Shown one piece after another: positions 24,985 through 33,847 of a stretch of 64,000 nucleotides of DNA. The stretch comes from Candidatus Izimoplasma sp. ZiA1 (GTDB lineage: Bacteria > Bacillota_I > Bacilli_A > Izemoplasmatales > Izemoplasmataceae), in contig NQYJ01000002.1 in assembly GCA_002285055.1 (NCBI GenBank), forward strand, positions 124,001-188,000. Direction: 5' to 3'. The notes beneath the pieces are model-generated. The model saw only the letters and a program-made list of their open reading frames with translations. It made no database searches and was not told the DNA's origin. The translations under genes and the position numbers were made by a program. Within the stretch, counting starts at the first letter, position 1, and each line of letters opens with the position of its first letter.

Positions 24985-26619
24985 ATGTTACATGAAAATA
25001 ATGAAATAAATCAAGCCCTATTAGAAATGGGATTTGAAAGCTTTACTGAAATCCAAGAAAAAACAATGCCTGTTATTAGAAAAGGTATTGATGTAATTGG
25101 ACATTCGCAAACGGGAACAGGTAAAACCGCAGCATTCGCCTTACCAATTCTTGAAAGTGTTGATGTAAATAACGAATCAATACAAGCAGTAATCTTATGT
25201 CCTACACGTGAACTTGCAGTGCAGGTTAAAGATGAAATTAAAAGAATGGCAAAGTATGTAAAAGGTCTTAAAGTAGTAGCTGTTTACGGTGGTGAACCAA
25301 TCAGTAAACAAATCCAACAATTAAAAAAGAAACCTCAAATTATTGTTGGTACTCCAGGTAGAACAATTGATCATATGAACCGTAGGTTAATCAAACTTTC
25401 TAATGTAAAAACATTAGTATTAGATGAAGCCGACGAAATGCTTAAAATGGGATTCAAAGAAGAAATTGAAGCAGTACTAGAAGGCGCAAATCCTGATAGA
25501 CAAACAATTATGTTTTCTGCTACAATGCCAAAACATATACTTAATATAACAAGTAAGTATATGACTAATCCAGAACATATTCGTGTCGTTCCAAACGATG
25601 AAACTAATCAAGACATTACACAGTATTACTACACAGTAAAAGAAGAGAATAAAATTGAAGCAGTTTCAAGACTGTTAACAATTTATCAATCAAAACTAAC
25701 ATTAATCTTCTGTAATACTAAACGTAAAGTTGATGCAGTTACTAAGGAACTAATCGAGCGTGGATATAACGTGGACAAAATCCACGGTGATTTACCACAA
25801 ACAACGCGTCTGGATGTCTTAAAAAAATTCCATACAGGAGTATTAGATATCTTAGTGGCAACTGATGTTGCAGCGCGCGGTTTAGATATTAAAAACGTTC
25901 AAACAGTAATCAATTATGAAGTACCTGAAAAAGCCGAGTTTTATGTCCATAGAATTGGACGTACAGGGCGTATTGGTAGAAAAGGTTATAGTTTTACATT
26001 AGTTCATAGAAACGATGTTAAACGCCTAGATGCAGTGGTTCGTTACACTAAAGCAACTATCAAGAAAAGAAATATTCCAACAATTGACAAAATTGAAAAA
26101 TTAAAATCAGTTCAAGGAATAGAAGAGATTAATGATATTATTCACAACAATGAGATTGCAAAATTTAATGAATTAGCTGAAAAATTATTAGAAATTAACG
26201 AGCCTATTAATATCATAGCTGCATTATTAAGTAAAATCGAAAGAAACACACTTGATGATAAAAATGTTGCAGATATTAACTTAGATTTACAATCAAGAGG
26301 TTCAAGAGGTTCTGATGGTGGTTCTAGAAACTCAAGAGGTTCAAGAGACTCTAGAGGTTCAAAAAGAGGTTCTGGAAATGTTGCAAGATATCATATCAAT
26401 TTAGGAACTGGTGTGGGAATGGACCCGAAAAAATTAGCTGATTTTGTTTCAAGCAAAACTAAGCTAAGAAATCGCGAAATTTCAGACATTACCGTAAGAC
26501 ACGCTTTCTCGTTTTTTTCAACAGATAAAAAACATGAAAAGGCAGTTTTACAAATATTTAAAACAGTTAAGTATAATGGTAAAAAAGCATCGATTCAAAT
26601 GGCGAAAGACAAGGGTTAA
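24985..26619 (+). CDS. DEAD-box RNA helicase with DbpA-type RNA-binding tail
   Basis: Unwinds RNA structures in ribosome assembly, mRNA decay or cold adaptation. The 544 residues show, in order, a Q motif (FTEIQ near 20-24), motif I SQTGTGKT (41-48), PTRELA (73-78), TPGR, DEAD (147-150), SAT (178-180), and HRIGRTGR. A helical segment and a flexible Ser/Arg/Gly-rich linker (repeats of SRGS near 435-470) lead to a C-terminal DbpA-like RRM of ~75 residues (VARYHINLG... to the end), which in DbpA/CsdA binds rRNA hairpins. ATG 24985 is preferred over GTG 24964 because AAGGAGTGATAAA precedes it. It is probably the CshA/DeaD-type helicase. Confidence 0.93.
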   Translation: MLHENNEINQALLEMGFESFTEIQEKTMPVIRKGIDVIGHSQTGTGKTAAFALPILESVDVNNESIQAVILCPTRELAVQVKDEIKRMAKYVKGLKVVAVYGGEPISKQIQQLKKKPQIIVGTPGRTIDHMNRRLIKLSNVKTLVLDEADEMLKMGFKEEIEAVLEGANPDRQTIMFSATMPKHILNITSKYMTNPEHIRVVPNDETNQDITQYYYTVKEENKIEAVSRLLTIYQSKLTLIFCNTKRKVDAVTKELIERGYNVDKIHGDLPQTTRLDVLKKFHTGVLDILVATDVAARGLDIKNVQTVINYEVPEKAEFYVHRIGRTGRIGRKGYSFTLVHRNDVKRLDAVVRYTKATIKKRNIPTIDKIEKLKSVQGIEEINDIIHNNEIAKFNELAEKLLEINEPINIIAALLSKIERNTLDDKNVADINLDLQSRGSRGSDGGSRNSRGSRDSRGSKRGSGNVARYHINLGTGVGMDPKKLADFVSSKTKLRNREISDITVRHAFSFFSTDKKHEKAVLQIFKTVKYNGKKASIQMAKDKG

Positions 26620-26635
26620 TCCTTGTCTTTTTTTT
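26605..26635 (+). terminator. Intrinsic terminator of the RNA helicase gene
   Basis: AAAGACAAGG-(GTTAAT)-CCTTGTCTTT with eight T; the left arm is formed by the last codons of the gene. Confidence 0.92.
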
Positions 26636-26668
26636 GTGATATAATAGTATTGGGAGTTGGTGTATAAA

Positions 26669-27523
26669 ATGAGCAAACTATTTATTATTGAAGGTCTGCC
26701 AGGAAGTGGGAAATCTACCTTTTCAAAAAGATTAAAACATGACTTAGAAAAATTGGGATATAGAGTTGTTCAGCATAATGAAGGCGATTTACATCCGATA
26801 GACTTATCATGGATTTCAATTGTTCCTAAAGAAAAATTTCAGCAGTTACTAATTAAGTACATGCCTTATCAAGATGAGATAATAAAAAAATCAAGAGAAG
26901 AAAAAAACTCGATTCTAACCGCATATACTCAAGTGAAAATTGATAGTCATGACATTGCCTTTTTTCAAGATTTTTCAAAGTATGAAATATACAAGTTTAA
27001 TGATTTGAATATATTTTTAAATGAGCATTTAAAGTTGTATAATAGATTTAATAATGAGTATCAGGAAAAAACAGTATACTTATTTGAATGTGTATTTCTT
27101 CAAAATCATATTAATGAACTAATTCTTAAATACGGATTAGAATTTGATAATATTAAAATGTATATTAACACTTTATATAATGAACTTCCTCTAATAAAAC
27201 CACAAATTTTATATATTAAGCAAAAAAATGTTGAGGACACGATAAAAAGAATATCATTAAGTAGAACCTCTGATAATCCATTAAGAAAAGATTGGATTGA
27301 TTATGTTGTTGAATATTTCGAATCGACACGATATTTTAAAAGCCTTGGGTATAGTGGTAAAAAGGGTGTTATTGATTATTTTTTGCACAGACAAAAAATT
27401 GAGCTTTCTTTACTAGAAGAACCAAACCTAGATAACTCCGTTTTTGAATTAGATAATGATTATGATGAAACTTATATTGAACTATATAAATATGTAATTT
27501 CGCAATTAAAAAGCCCAATTTAG
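26669..27523 (+). CDS. P-loop NTPase/kinase-like protein, 284 residues
   Basis: A soluble protein beginning with a strand and a perfect Walker A motif, EGLPGSGKST (residues 8-17). Later, LFECVFLQNHI marks a possible Walker B strand (YLFECVF) and SLSRTSDNPLRKDW a lid-like arginine segment. The layout is that of small-molecule kinases (thymidylate or shikimate-like), but I know no exact family; similar proteins are usually listed as hypothetical P-loop proteins. ATG 26669 is chosen over TTG 26657. It is a single gene with a TATAAT at 26640-26645 and its own terminator. Confidence 0.75.
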   Translation: MSKLFIIEGLPGSGKSTFSKRLKHDLEKLGYRVVQHNEGDLHPIDLSWISIVPKEKFQQLLIKYMPYQDEIIKKSREEKNSILTAYTQVKIDSHDIAFFQDFSKYEIYKFNDLNIFLNEHLKLYNRFNNEYQEKTVYLFECVFLQNHINELILKYGLEFDNIKMYINTLYNELPLIKPQILYIKQKNVEDTIKRISLSRTSDNPLRKDWIDYVVEYFESTRYFKSLGYSGKKGVIDYFLHRQKIELSLLEEPNLDNSVFELDNDYDETYIELYKYVISQLKSPI

Positions 27524-27545
27524 ACTTCAAAATTGGGCTTTTTTA
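27508..27545. terminator. Bidirectional terminator between convergent genes
   Basis: AAAGCCCAATTT and AAATTGGGCTTT arms with an eight-base loop, flanked by A and T runs; it serves both the P-loop gene and glutamine synthetase. Confidence 0.9.
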
Positions 27546-27547
27546 TT

Positions 27548-28978
27548 TTATTGATTATAGTAAAGTTCAAACTCAATAGGATGAGGCATTTTATTAACTA
27601 GATAATGCTCATCTTTAATTTTTTTAATATGATTTCTAATAAGATTTTCAGAGAACACTCCACCTTGAAGTAAAAATTCATAGTCTTTTTCTAGTTCATT
27701 AGCTGCTTCCAATAAACTTGTAGGTAGTGAAGTGATTTTTTCTTGTTCCTCAGGTGGTAGATTGTATAAGTTTACATCATATGGACCATATGTTCCACGA
27801 GGGTCTATTTTATTAATGATTCCATCAAATGCAGCCATCATAATTGCACTAAATGCTAAATATGGGTTACAAGTTGCATCAGGACTTCTTAACTCAAAAC
27901 GCTTTTCATCTGCAGTAATTGTGTACCCAGGGATTCTAATTACTGCACTTCTATTAGCAGTTGCATAACAAATACTAACTGGTGCTTCATATCCAGGAGC
28001 AAGGCGTTTATAGCTATTTGTTGATGGGTTTGTTAATGCTGTTATTGCTTTAACATGTTTTAAAATCCCACCCATAGCATAATGACTTAACTCACTTAAT
28101 CCAGAATAACCATCTTTATCAAACATTATATATTCACCATTTTTAGTTAACTGAATGTGGACATGTAATCCATTTCCATACTCATCACTAAACGGTTTTG
28201 GCATAAATGTAACAGTTTTTTTAAGTTTTTTCGCAGTATTATTAAGTAAATTCTTAAGTTTCATACTACGGTCTCCCATTTCTTTTATTCCAGCAAAGTT
28301 TACTTCAATTTCAACTTGTCCTGGTCCACCATTTTCACTGTGGTGATATTTAATAGGAATATTAATTTTTTCTGCTAATAAAGCAACTTCAGTTCTGAAC
28401 TCATAACTGTGATCAAACGGACTATCTAAATGATATCCACCGTGATGAGCAACTTTCATCCCAACATTTTGACGAGAATCATCACCCATATTCCAGTTTG
28501 CTTGTTCACTATCTAATTTAACTTCCATATGTTGATTAGTTGTTTTAAACGAAACATGATCTAAAACAAAGAACTCAAACTCAGGGCCTAGCAAACAAGT
28601 GTCGGCGATATCTTTTTCAACCATAAAGTTTTCAGCTTTCTCAGCAACATATCTCGGATCATCTTCAAATCTTTCTAATTCTAATCCGTTAATTTTATAA
28701 ATGTTAGCAACTACTACGATAGTTTTTCTTGGTAAGTGTTGATCAAAATAAGCACTAGTTACATCTGGAATCATAACCATATCACTTTTTTCAACTGTTA
28801 AAAAACCATAACTTGAACCATCAAAACCTATTCCCTTTGTCATAATATCAGGGACAAGCTTTGTACTAGTGATAGAAAGACGATGCCATCTACCTTTCAT
28901 GTCAGTAACTTTCAAATCGATAATTTCTACATTGTTTTCTTTAACATATTCAATCATTTCAATAATATTTTTAAACAT
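27548..28978 (-). CDS. glnA: Glutamine synthetase, type I
   Basis: Makes glutamine from glutamate, ammonia and ATP. The 476 residues are longer than the ~444 usual for the GSI-alpha enzymes of Bacilli. Landmarks: GIGFDGSSYGF (N-terminal loop), GPEFEFFVLD with metal-binding glutamates, SENGGPGQVEIEV, GNGLHVHIQL, NPSTNSYKRL, and the RSPDATCNPYLA block. DVNLYNLPPEE carries a tyrosine (405) at the place that is adenylylated in E. coli-type GSI-beta enzymes. AAAGGAGATTAATT precedes the ATG. A near-consensus cre box lies between promoter and start, so carbon control is likely. Glutamine feeds CbiA and CbiP. Confidence 0.95.
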   Translation of the reverse strand: MFKNIIEMIEYVKENNVEIIDLKVTDMKGRWHRLSITSTKLVPDIMTKGIGFDGSSYGFLTVEKSDMVMIPDVTSAYFDQHLPRKTIVVVANIYKINGLELERFEDDPRYVAEKAENFMVEKDIADTCLLGPEFEFFVLDHVSFKTTNQHMEVKLDSEQANWNMGDDSRQNVGMKVAHHGGYHLDSPFDHSYEFRTEVALLAEKINIPIKYHHSENGGPGQVEIEVNFAGIKEMGDRSMKLKNLLNNTAKKLKKTVTFMPKPFSDEYGNGLHVHIQLTKNGEYIMFDKDGYSGLSELSHYAMGGILKHVKAITALTNPSTNSYKRLAPGYEAPVSICYATANRSAVIRIPGYTITADEKRFELRSPDATCNPYLAFSAIMMAAFDGIINKIDPRGTYGPYDVNLYNLPPEEQEKITSLPTSLLEAANELEKDYEFLLQGGVFSENLIRNHIKKIKDEHYLVNKMPHPIEFELYYNQ

Positions 28979-28993
28979 AATTAATCTCCTTTA

Positions 28994-29007
28994 TAAAAAC
29001 GCTTACA
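28994..29007 (-). promoter_or_regulatory. cre-like CcpA box in the glnA leader
   Basis: On the minus strand TGTAAGCGTTTTTA, one mismatch from TGWAANCGNTNWCA. It lies 15 to 30 bases upstream of the glnA start and just downstream of a TATAAT -10 box (plus coordinates 29018-29023), a road-block position. Confidence 0.6.
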
Positions 29008-29168
29008 ACCGCAATATATTATATCATATCAAATAAAATTGTATAGTCTTTTTCTAAGATTTTTTAAAGAAGTTTAATTATAAAAAATAATATATTATTT
29101 TACTCGACTATTTTTCATTTTATGATAGAATTAATTGTTAATTTATTTAAAAGAAAGTTGGAAACAAA

Positions 29169-29792
29169 ATGGATATATTTTTAGAGTATTTTGGTTATGT
29201 AGCGTCTTTAGTTATTTTAGTTAGTTTATTAATGAGTTCAATCAAAAAATTAAGATGGATCAACCTTTTTGGGGCGATTATGTTTAGTTTTTATGGGTTT
29301 ATGATAGGAAGTTTGCCAACAGGTTTTATGAATTTTGGGATTGTAATTATTGATATTTATTTCTTAATATCTATCTATAGTAATAAAGATTATTTTACAG
29401 TACTACCAATTGATAGTAAGAGTGATTATTTACAAAACTTTATAAAGTTTTATGAGAAAGATTTAAGCTTGTTTAATGATCAAGAGGACTTAGTTATTAA
29501 TGATAAGGATTTTAGATTCTTTATTTTACGAAATGCTATGCCTGCAGGAATCTTTATTGCAAAAGAAGTTAACGATAAAGCACTTGAAGTTGTAGTAGAT
29601 TATGTTATTCCGCAATATCGAGATTTTAAAGTCGGAGAGTTTATCTATAATAAGCAAAAAGAACTTTTTGAAAGTCGTGGATATAAATACTTGGTTGCCA
29701 ACACTACTAATAAAACTCATATGAAATATTTGCTTAAAATGGGATTTACTCAGCACGAGGAAGATCAAAATAAATATTCAAGAGAAATCTAA
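29169..29792 (+). CDS. YgjV-like membrane domain fused to a GNAT-like domain
   Basis: A 207-residue protein. Residues 1-75 contain three hydrophobic helices with SLLMSSIKKLRWINLFGAI in parts and a SLPTGFMNFGIVIID ending, resembling small YgjV/PnuC-like membrane proteins. Residues ~80-207 look like a compact acetyltransferase: VDYVIPQYRDFKVGEFIYNKQK in the acetyl-CoA position and HMKYLLKMGF at the end, with RDFKVG in place of the usual RGKGIG. So binding of CoA is uncertain. The start has a weak ribosome site. It is a single gene with its own terminator. Confidence 0.7.
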   Translation: MDIFLEYFGYVASLVILVSLLMSSIKKLRWINLFGAIMFSFYGFMIGSLPTGFMNFGIVIIDIYFLISIYSNKDYFTVLPIDSKSDYLQNFIKFYEKDLSLFNDQEDLVINDKDFRFFILRNAMPAGIFIAKEVNDKALEVVVDYVIPQYRDFKVGEFIYNKQKELFESRGYKYLVANTTNKTHMKYLLKMGFTQHEEDQNKYSREI

Positions 29793-29815
29793 GGATGAAT
29801 TTTCATCCTTTTTTT
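29791..29815 (+). terminator. Intrinsic terminator
   Basis: AAGGATGA-ATTT-TCATCCTT with seven T, beginning at the stop codon. Confidence 0.88.
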
Positions 29816-29848
29816 GTGGTATAATAGTTAGATAGATATAAGAAAGGT

Positions 29849-30829
29849 GTGATTATTATTGAATTTGTTAAGCCAACAATATTTATTAGTGCCTGTATTG
29901 AGCAAGTAGCATGTAGATTTGATGGGACTGTAATTTCTGATGTTTTTGTTAAAAGACTATTACCATATGTAAATGTAATAAAGATTTGTCCAGAAATGGC
30001 TATTGGTATGCCAAGTCCTCGTGACTCTGTGAGAGTGATTTACTCAAAAGAAAACGGAAGACAGTTAATTAATAAAAAAAGAGATATAGATTATACTTTA
30101 AAAATGCAAAATTTTACTAATGATTATATCAGCAAAATAAAAAATAAGGATTTAGTAGGAGTAATATTAAAAGCTAAATCTCCATCTTGTGGTTATAACG
30201 ATGTTAAGTTATATCCTAAAGAGGATAATAAACCTGCAATTACAGCAAAAGATGCTGGCTTTTTTGGAGGACCGTTAAAAGAATCTTTTAGCGACATTCC
30301 TTTTGAAACAGAAAGAAGATTATCAAACTACTCGATTAGAGATACGTTTTTTATAGAAATATTTTTGTTAGCTAGTTTTTTAGATGTAGCTAAAACTAAT
30401 AGAATTAAGTATTTAGTTGAGTTTCATAGTAATAATAAATATCTTATTATGACCTTTTCTCAAAAAATATTAAGAGAGCTAGGTAATATTACTGCAAATC
30501 ATGAGCACTTAGATGTTGAAGTGGTGTATAATAATTATTATGAAAAACTTAAAGAGTTAATTAGTAATAAAATTACAAAACAAAAAAGAATAAATGTATT
30601 AACGCACATTTATGGGTATTTCAAAAATACGTTATCAAAAGATGAGAAAGTATATTACTTCGAACTTCAAAATCAATATTTGGATAATCAAATTCCTTTT
30701 CAAACTTTGATGACTTTATTAAGAAGTTATATTATTCGATTTCAAGACTCATATTTACTAAAACAAACTATTTTTGAGCCATATCCAAAGGAATTAGGAG
30801 AAATCACTGATTCTGGAAAAGGAGTATAA
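29849..30829 (+). CDS. DUF523-DUF1722 protein (TudS/YbgA-type)
   Basis: A 326-residue fusion that is a known pair. Residues ~8-160 are DUF523 (the thiouracil desulfurase TudS family): SACIEQVACRFDG, ICPEMAIGMPSPR and AKSPSCGYNDV provide the three cysteine positions used for an Fe-S cluster, followed by GFFGG. Residues ~185-310 are DUF1722 (YbgA C-terminal): YLVEFHSNNKYLIMTFS and FQTLMTLLRSYI. The role is presumably thiobase or sulfur metabolism. Start is unclear: GTG 29849 is only one base after AAAGG; the in-frame ATT at 29858 is better spaced. It overlaps the next gene by one base. Confidence 0.85.
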   Translation: MIIIEFVKPTIFISACIEQVACRFDGTVISDVFVKRLLPYVNVIKICPEMAIGMPSPRDSVRVIYSKENGRQLINKKRDIDYTLKMQNFTNDYISKIKNKDLVGVILKAKSPSCGYNDVKLYPKEDNKPAITAKDAGFFGGPLKESFSDIPFETERRLSNYSIRDTFFIEIFLLASFLDVAKTNRIKYLVEFHSNNKYLIMTFSQKILRELGNITANHEHLDVEVVYNNYYEKLKELISNKITKQKRINVLTHIYGYFKNTLSKDEKVYYFELQNQYLDNQIPFQTLMTLLRSYIIRFQDSYLLKQTIFEPYPKELGEITDSGKGV

Positions 30830-31311
30830 TGAAAACATTCAAAATCGAGTTTGCAACAATTGATGATAGTAGAGATATTCTATACTTTATCAAACAACTT
30901 GCGAAATATGAAAAGATGGAAAAAGAAGTAAGTGCAACATTGCTTGACATAAAAGAGAGTATTTTTATTAATAAGGAAGCAGAAGTCTTAATTCTAAAAG
31001 AAGGGAATCTAAAAGTTGGGTTTGCATTGTTTTTCCATAATTATTCTACATTTAAAGGAAAAAAAGGCTTATACTTAGAGGATTTATTCATATTACCAGA
31101 ACATAGAGGAAAAGGATATGGTAAAAAAGCATTTTTATCACTTGCCCAAATTGCTAAAGATAGAGATTGTAAAAGAATGGAATGGTCTTGTTTAGATTGG
31201 AATGAACCATCTCTTGAATTTTATAGAGTAATGGGAGCAAAACAACTTAATGGATGGTTAACTTTGAGATTAGATGAAAACTCTATTAATGATGTAATAA
31301 AAAATCAGTAG
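30829..31311 (+). CDS. GNAT acetyltransferase, diamine/thialysine type (SAT family)
   Basis: A 160-residue protein that matches the spermidine/spermine (thialysine) N-acetyltransferase branch: EFATIDDSRDILYFIKQLAKYEK at the start in parts, LYLEDLFILPEHRGKGYGKK (acetyl-CoA site), then RMEWSCLDWNEPSLEFYRVMGA. The last block with W-x-C-L-D-W-N is characteristic of the branch. It would acetylate a small amine. The gene shares one base with the DUF523-DUF1722 gene, with GGAGTATA as ribosome site. Confidence 0.85.
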   Translation: MKTFKIEFATIDDSRDILYFIKQLAKYEKMEKEVSATLLDIKESIFINKEAEVLILKEGNLKVGFALFFHNYSTFKGKKGLYLEDLFILPEHRGKGYGKKAFLSLAQIAKDRDCKRMEWSCLDWNEPSLEFYRVMGAKQLNGWLTLRLDENSINDVIKNQ

Positions 31312-31330
31312 AAATCTACTGATTTTTTTT
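31299..31330. terminator. Bidirectional terminator between convergent genes
   Basis: AAATCAGTAGA-AA-TCTACTGATTT with flanking A and T runs; the stop codon of the plus-strand gene is in the stem. Confidence 0.88.
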
Positions 31331-32975
31331 ATTCTTCTTCGTGGAAACAACTACCACCAATAAATTCACGTAACAAGCTATTACATGGAACTTGTTGATC
31401 TTCAATATCTACAAAATATTTAATAAACTTAATTAATCTATTTGCTGTAATGTAGTATTCAGAATCACTAGGTATTTCCTTAAGTGTTGGTAAAGCATAT
31501 TTTTTCATTACACACATTTCATATGTAAGTCCTGAGTTAAAAATATAATCTGCACCTTCTTGATGAGGGTAAATCCATCTAAATTCACCACTTCTTACAG
31601 AATCCCACATTGATATTGTTCTAATCGCAGAACTATTTCTGAATTTTTTATCTCTAACGATTCTTCTTAATAATCTTATATTAGTATTATTAATAGGATT
31701 ATGATCATCAATATTAATTTGAAGTATTGGACTAATGTATATCTTATATTTTTGATGTTTCGGAATCATTGATGTAAGCATTTCGTTTAAGGCGTGGATT
31801 CCTTCAATAATTATTGGATTATCACTACTTATTTTTAGCTTACGGTATCCGCTTCTTGCTTTTTCCTTAAAATCAAATATAGGAATGTCGACCTCTTCAC
31901 CATTAATAAGATCTAACATATTTTGATTAAATAACTCTATGTCTAAAGTGTTAATATGTTCTAAATCGACTTCACCAAATTCATCAGGCACCAATTGTTC
32001 TCTATCAAGATAATAGTCATCTAATGAAATTGTAATTGGTCTTAACCCATGTGTCATTAACTCAATTCTTAATCTTGTACTAAATGTAGTTTTACCACTA
32101 CTAGAAGGACCAGCAATTGCAATTAATCTAATTTCATCTTTGTTACTATTAATTTGGTCACCAATTTCTTTTAACATATGTGAATGTTTTGTTTCACACA
32201 TATGAACAAACTCTGTAATTGAATCCTTTGATGCATGCTTATTCATATCACTTATGTAATATGCATCACAAGTTTTTGCCCATTTTGAAGCGTCTTTAAG
32301 GCTTTTTGAGTATTTAGGAGCATCTTCGAATTTAGGAATTCTTTGATTTTCCTCACTTCTTGGATATTGAACTAAGAAACCAGGGAAATATGGTCTTAAG
32401 TTAAAATGTTTTAAGTACCCAGTACTTGGAACCATATAACCATACATGTAATTTGTATAGCCATCACACTCATAAAAATGAACTGTAGTCTCTGGACGAT
32501 ATTTCATTAAATCAATACGATCAGTAAGATCGTTATCCTCATAAAATTTAATTGCGTCTTCAATACTAACAGTTTTTCTTTCAAAAGGAATATCTAAGTC
32601 AATTAGCCTTTTCATTTCTTTTTCAAGTTCTCTAATAATTCGAATCATTCCTGAATGATTCTGAATGTTTGTAATTTCTACATAAAGACTTCTAGATACA
32701 CTATAATTAAATCCAAGTTTATACTTAGGATAAATATTTTGCATCGCCATCGCAATTAAATATCTTAAACTAGTTTCATAAACTATTTCAGCTTCCTTAT
32801 TATCTAAAGATAAAAACTCCACGTTTGCATTGTAATCAAATTTATAAGATAATTCACGTAAACGATTATTAACAGTTGCAACTTTATAGAAGTAGTCTTT
32901 GTCTTCAATAATATCTTTTAATCTAATTTCTTTTTTAAATTCTAAATTTTTATTATTATGTTTTACAGTAAACAT
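31329..32975 (-). CDS. Uridine kinase-like protein with TGS-type N-terminal region
   Basis: A 548-residue protein of a known Firmicute architecture. The N-terminal ~60 residues resemble a TGS/ubiquitin-like domain, residues ~60-240 a threonyl-tRNA-synthetase-editing-like region (SVSRSLYVEI, then RIDLMKYRPETTVHFYECDG), and the C-terminal part a uridine/phosphoribulokinase-type P-loop kinase with GPSSSGKTT (289-297), SLDDYYLDRE, EGIHALNE and RLLRRIVRD. Proteins of this type are annotated as nucleoside kinase; their physiological substrate is not settled. A good GGAGGTGATGG site precedes the ATG. Single gene. Confidence 0.88.
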   Translation of the reverse strand: MFTVKHNNKNLEFKKEIRLKDIIEDKDYFYKVATVNNRLRELSYKFDYNANVEFLSLDNKEAEIVYETSLRYLIAMAMQNIYPKYKLGFNYSVSRSLYVEITNIQNHSGMIRIIRELEKEMKRLIDLDIPFERKTVSIEDAIKFYEDNDLTDRIDLMKYRPETTVHFYECDGYTNYMYGYMVPSTGYLKHFNLRPYFPGFLVQYPRSEENQRIPKFEDAPKYSKSLKDASKWAKTCDAYYISDMNKHASKDSITEFVHMCETKHSHMLKEIGDQINSNKDEIRLIAIAGPSSSGKTTFSTRLRIELMTHGLRPITISLDDYYLDREQLVPDEFGEVDLEHINTLDIELFNQNMLDLINGEEVDIPIFDFKEKARSGYRKLKISSDNPIIIEGIHALNEMLTSMIPKHQKYKIYISPILQINIDDHNPINNTNIRLLRRIVRDKKFRNSSAIRTISMWDSVRSGEFRWIYPHQEGADYIFNSGLTYEMCVMKKYALPTLKEIPSDSEYYITANRLIKFIKYFVDIEDQQVPCNSLLREFIGGSCFHEEE

Positions 32976-33156
32976 ACCATCACCTCCAAGGGATATACCT
33001 TTATTTTACCAAAATAATATAAAGATAACTTTACATTTTATCGAATTTTTGCTGAAATTACAAGAAGAATTTTAAAAGTGCTTACATAAATAGTATATAA
33101 ACTAAACTATAACTGTGGTATAATAAACACAGATGAACCCCTAAGGGAGTGATAAT

Positions 33157-33720
33157 ATGAAGGCAATTATACTAGCTGCTGGTACTTCTTCAAGAACTAA
33201 AAAAAATAAATTAACTATGGTTGTAAATGATAAGGAACTTATTAAATATGCTGTTGATTCTATTAAAAACTTTGTTGATAAAGTTATAATAGTTACAGGT
33301 TTTTATACTGATGAAATATCAAATATTTTTAAAGAAGAGGAAAAGGTAAGTGTAATTTATAATGAGCAGTTTAAACTTGGAGAAATAACTTCGTTAAAAA
33401 AGGGTATATTAGAAGCAGATGATGATGTTTTAATTTTACCTGGTGATTTCCCTCTTGTTCATAAAAAAACCTTTGAAATTATAGCTTCTGATAACAATGA
33501 AGTTATTGTGCCAAGGTATTTTAATGAAATTGGTTATCCTATAAAGCTTTCAATTAAAGAGTCTAAATTATTTTTAAAAGAGGGCATAACAAGCGATTTG
33601 ATCTCATTCATAAAAAAAAGAACACCCATTTATTATGATTTGTTAGATAAAGGTACTGTTTTTGATTTGAATACAATTGAAGATATTAGAAGATTTGAAG
33701 AGATAATAACAAAAAATTAA
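33157..33720 (+). CDS. MobA-like nucleotidyltransferase
   Basis: A 187-residue NTP-transferase-domain protein: KAIILAAGTSSR at the N terminus is the nucleotide loop, LPGDFPLVHKKT corresponds to the metal-binding aspartate motif, and VPRYFNEIGYPIKLS to the substrate loop. Members make molybdopterin cytosine or guanine dinucleotides or activate sugars. The usual lysine after the loop is in KKNKLTMV. No molybdenum genes are near, so the substrate is open. A TATAAT at about 33118-33123 and GGGAGTGATA before the ATG support expression as a single gene. Confidence 0.82.
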   Translation: MKAIILAAGTSSRTKKNKLTMVVNDKELIKYAVDSIKNFVDKVIIVTGFYTDEISNIFKEEEKVSVIYNEQFKLGEITSLKKGILEADDDVLILPGDFPLVHKKTFEIIASDNNEVIVPRYFNEIGYPIKLSIKESKLFLKEGITSDLISFIKKRTPIYYDLLDKGTVFDLNTIEDIRRFEEIITKN

Positions 33721-33754
33721 AGTAAAAACATCAGGATTGTTTTTACTTTTTTTT
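33719..33754 (+). terminator. Intrinsic terminator
   Basis: AAAGTAAAAACA-(seven-base loop)-TGTTTTTACTTT with T run, directly after the nucleotidyltransferase gene. Confidence 0.85.
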
Positions 33755-33776
33755 GAGTCAATTTTGTCTGTTTATA

Positions 33777-33805
33777 TTGACATATTTCGCCTTTAAATAT
33801 ATACT
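33777..33805 (+). promoter_or_regulatory. Strong SigA-type promoter of the MFS gene
   Basis: TTGACA (33777-33782), 17-base spacer, TATACT (33800-33805). Transcription would start about 35 bases before ATG 33848. Confidence 0.75.
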
Positions 33806-33847
33806 TTCATTGAGTAATTTAATACGAAAATATATGAGGTAGACAAC

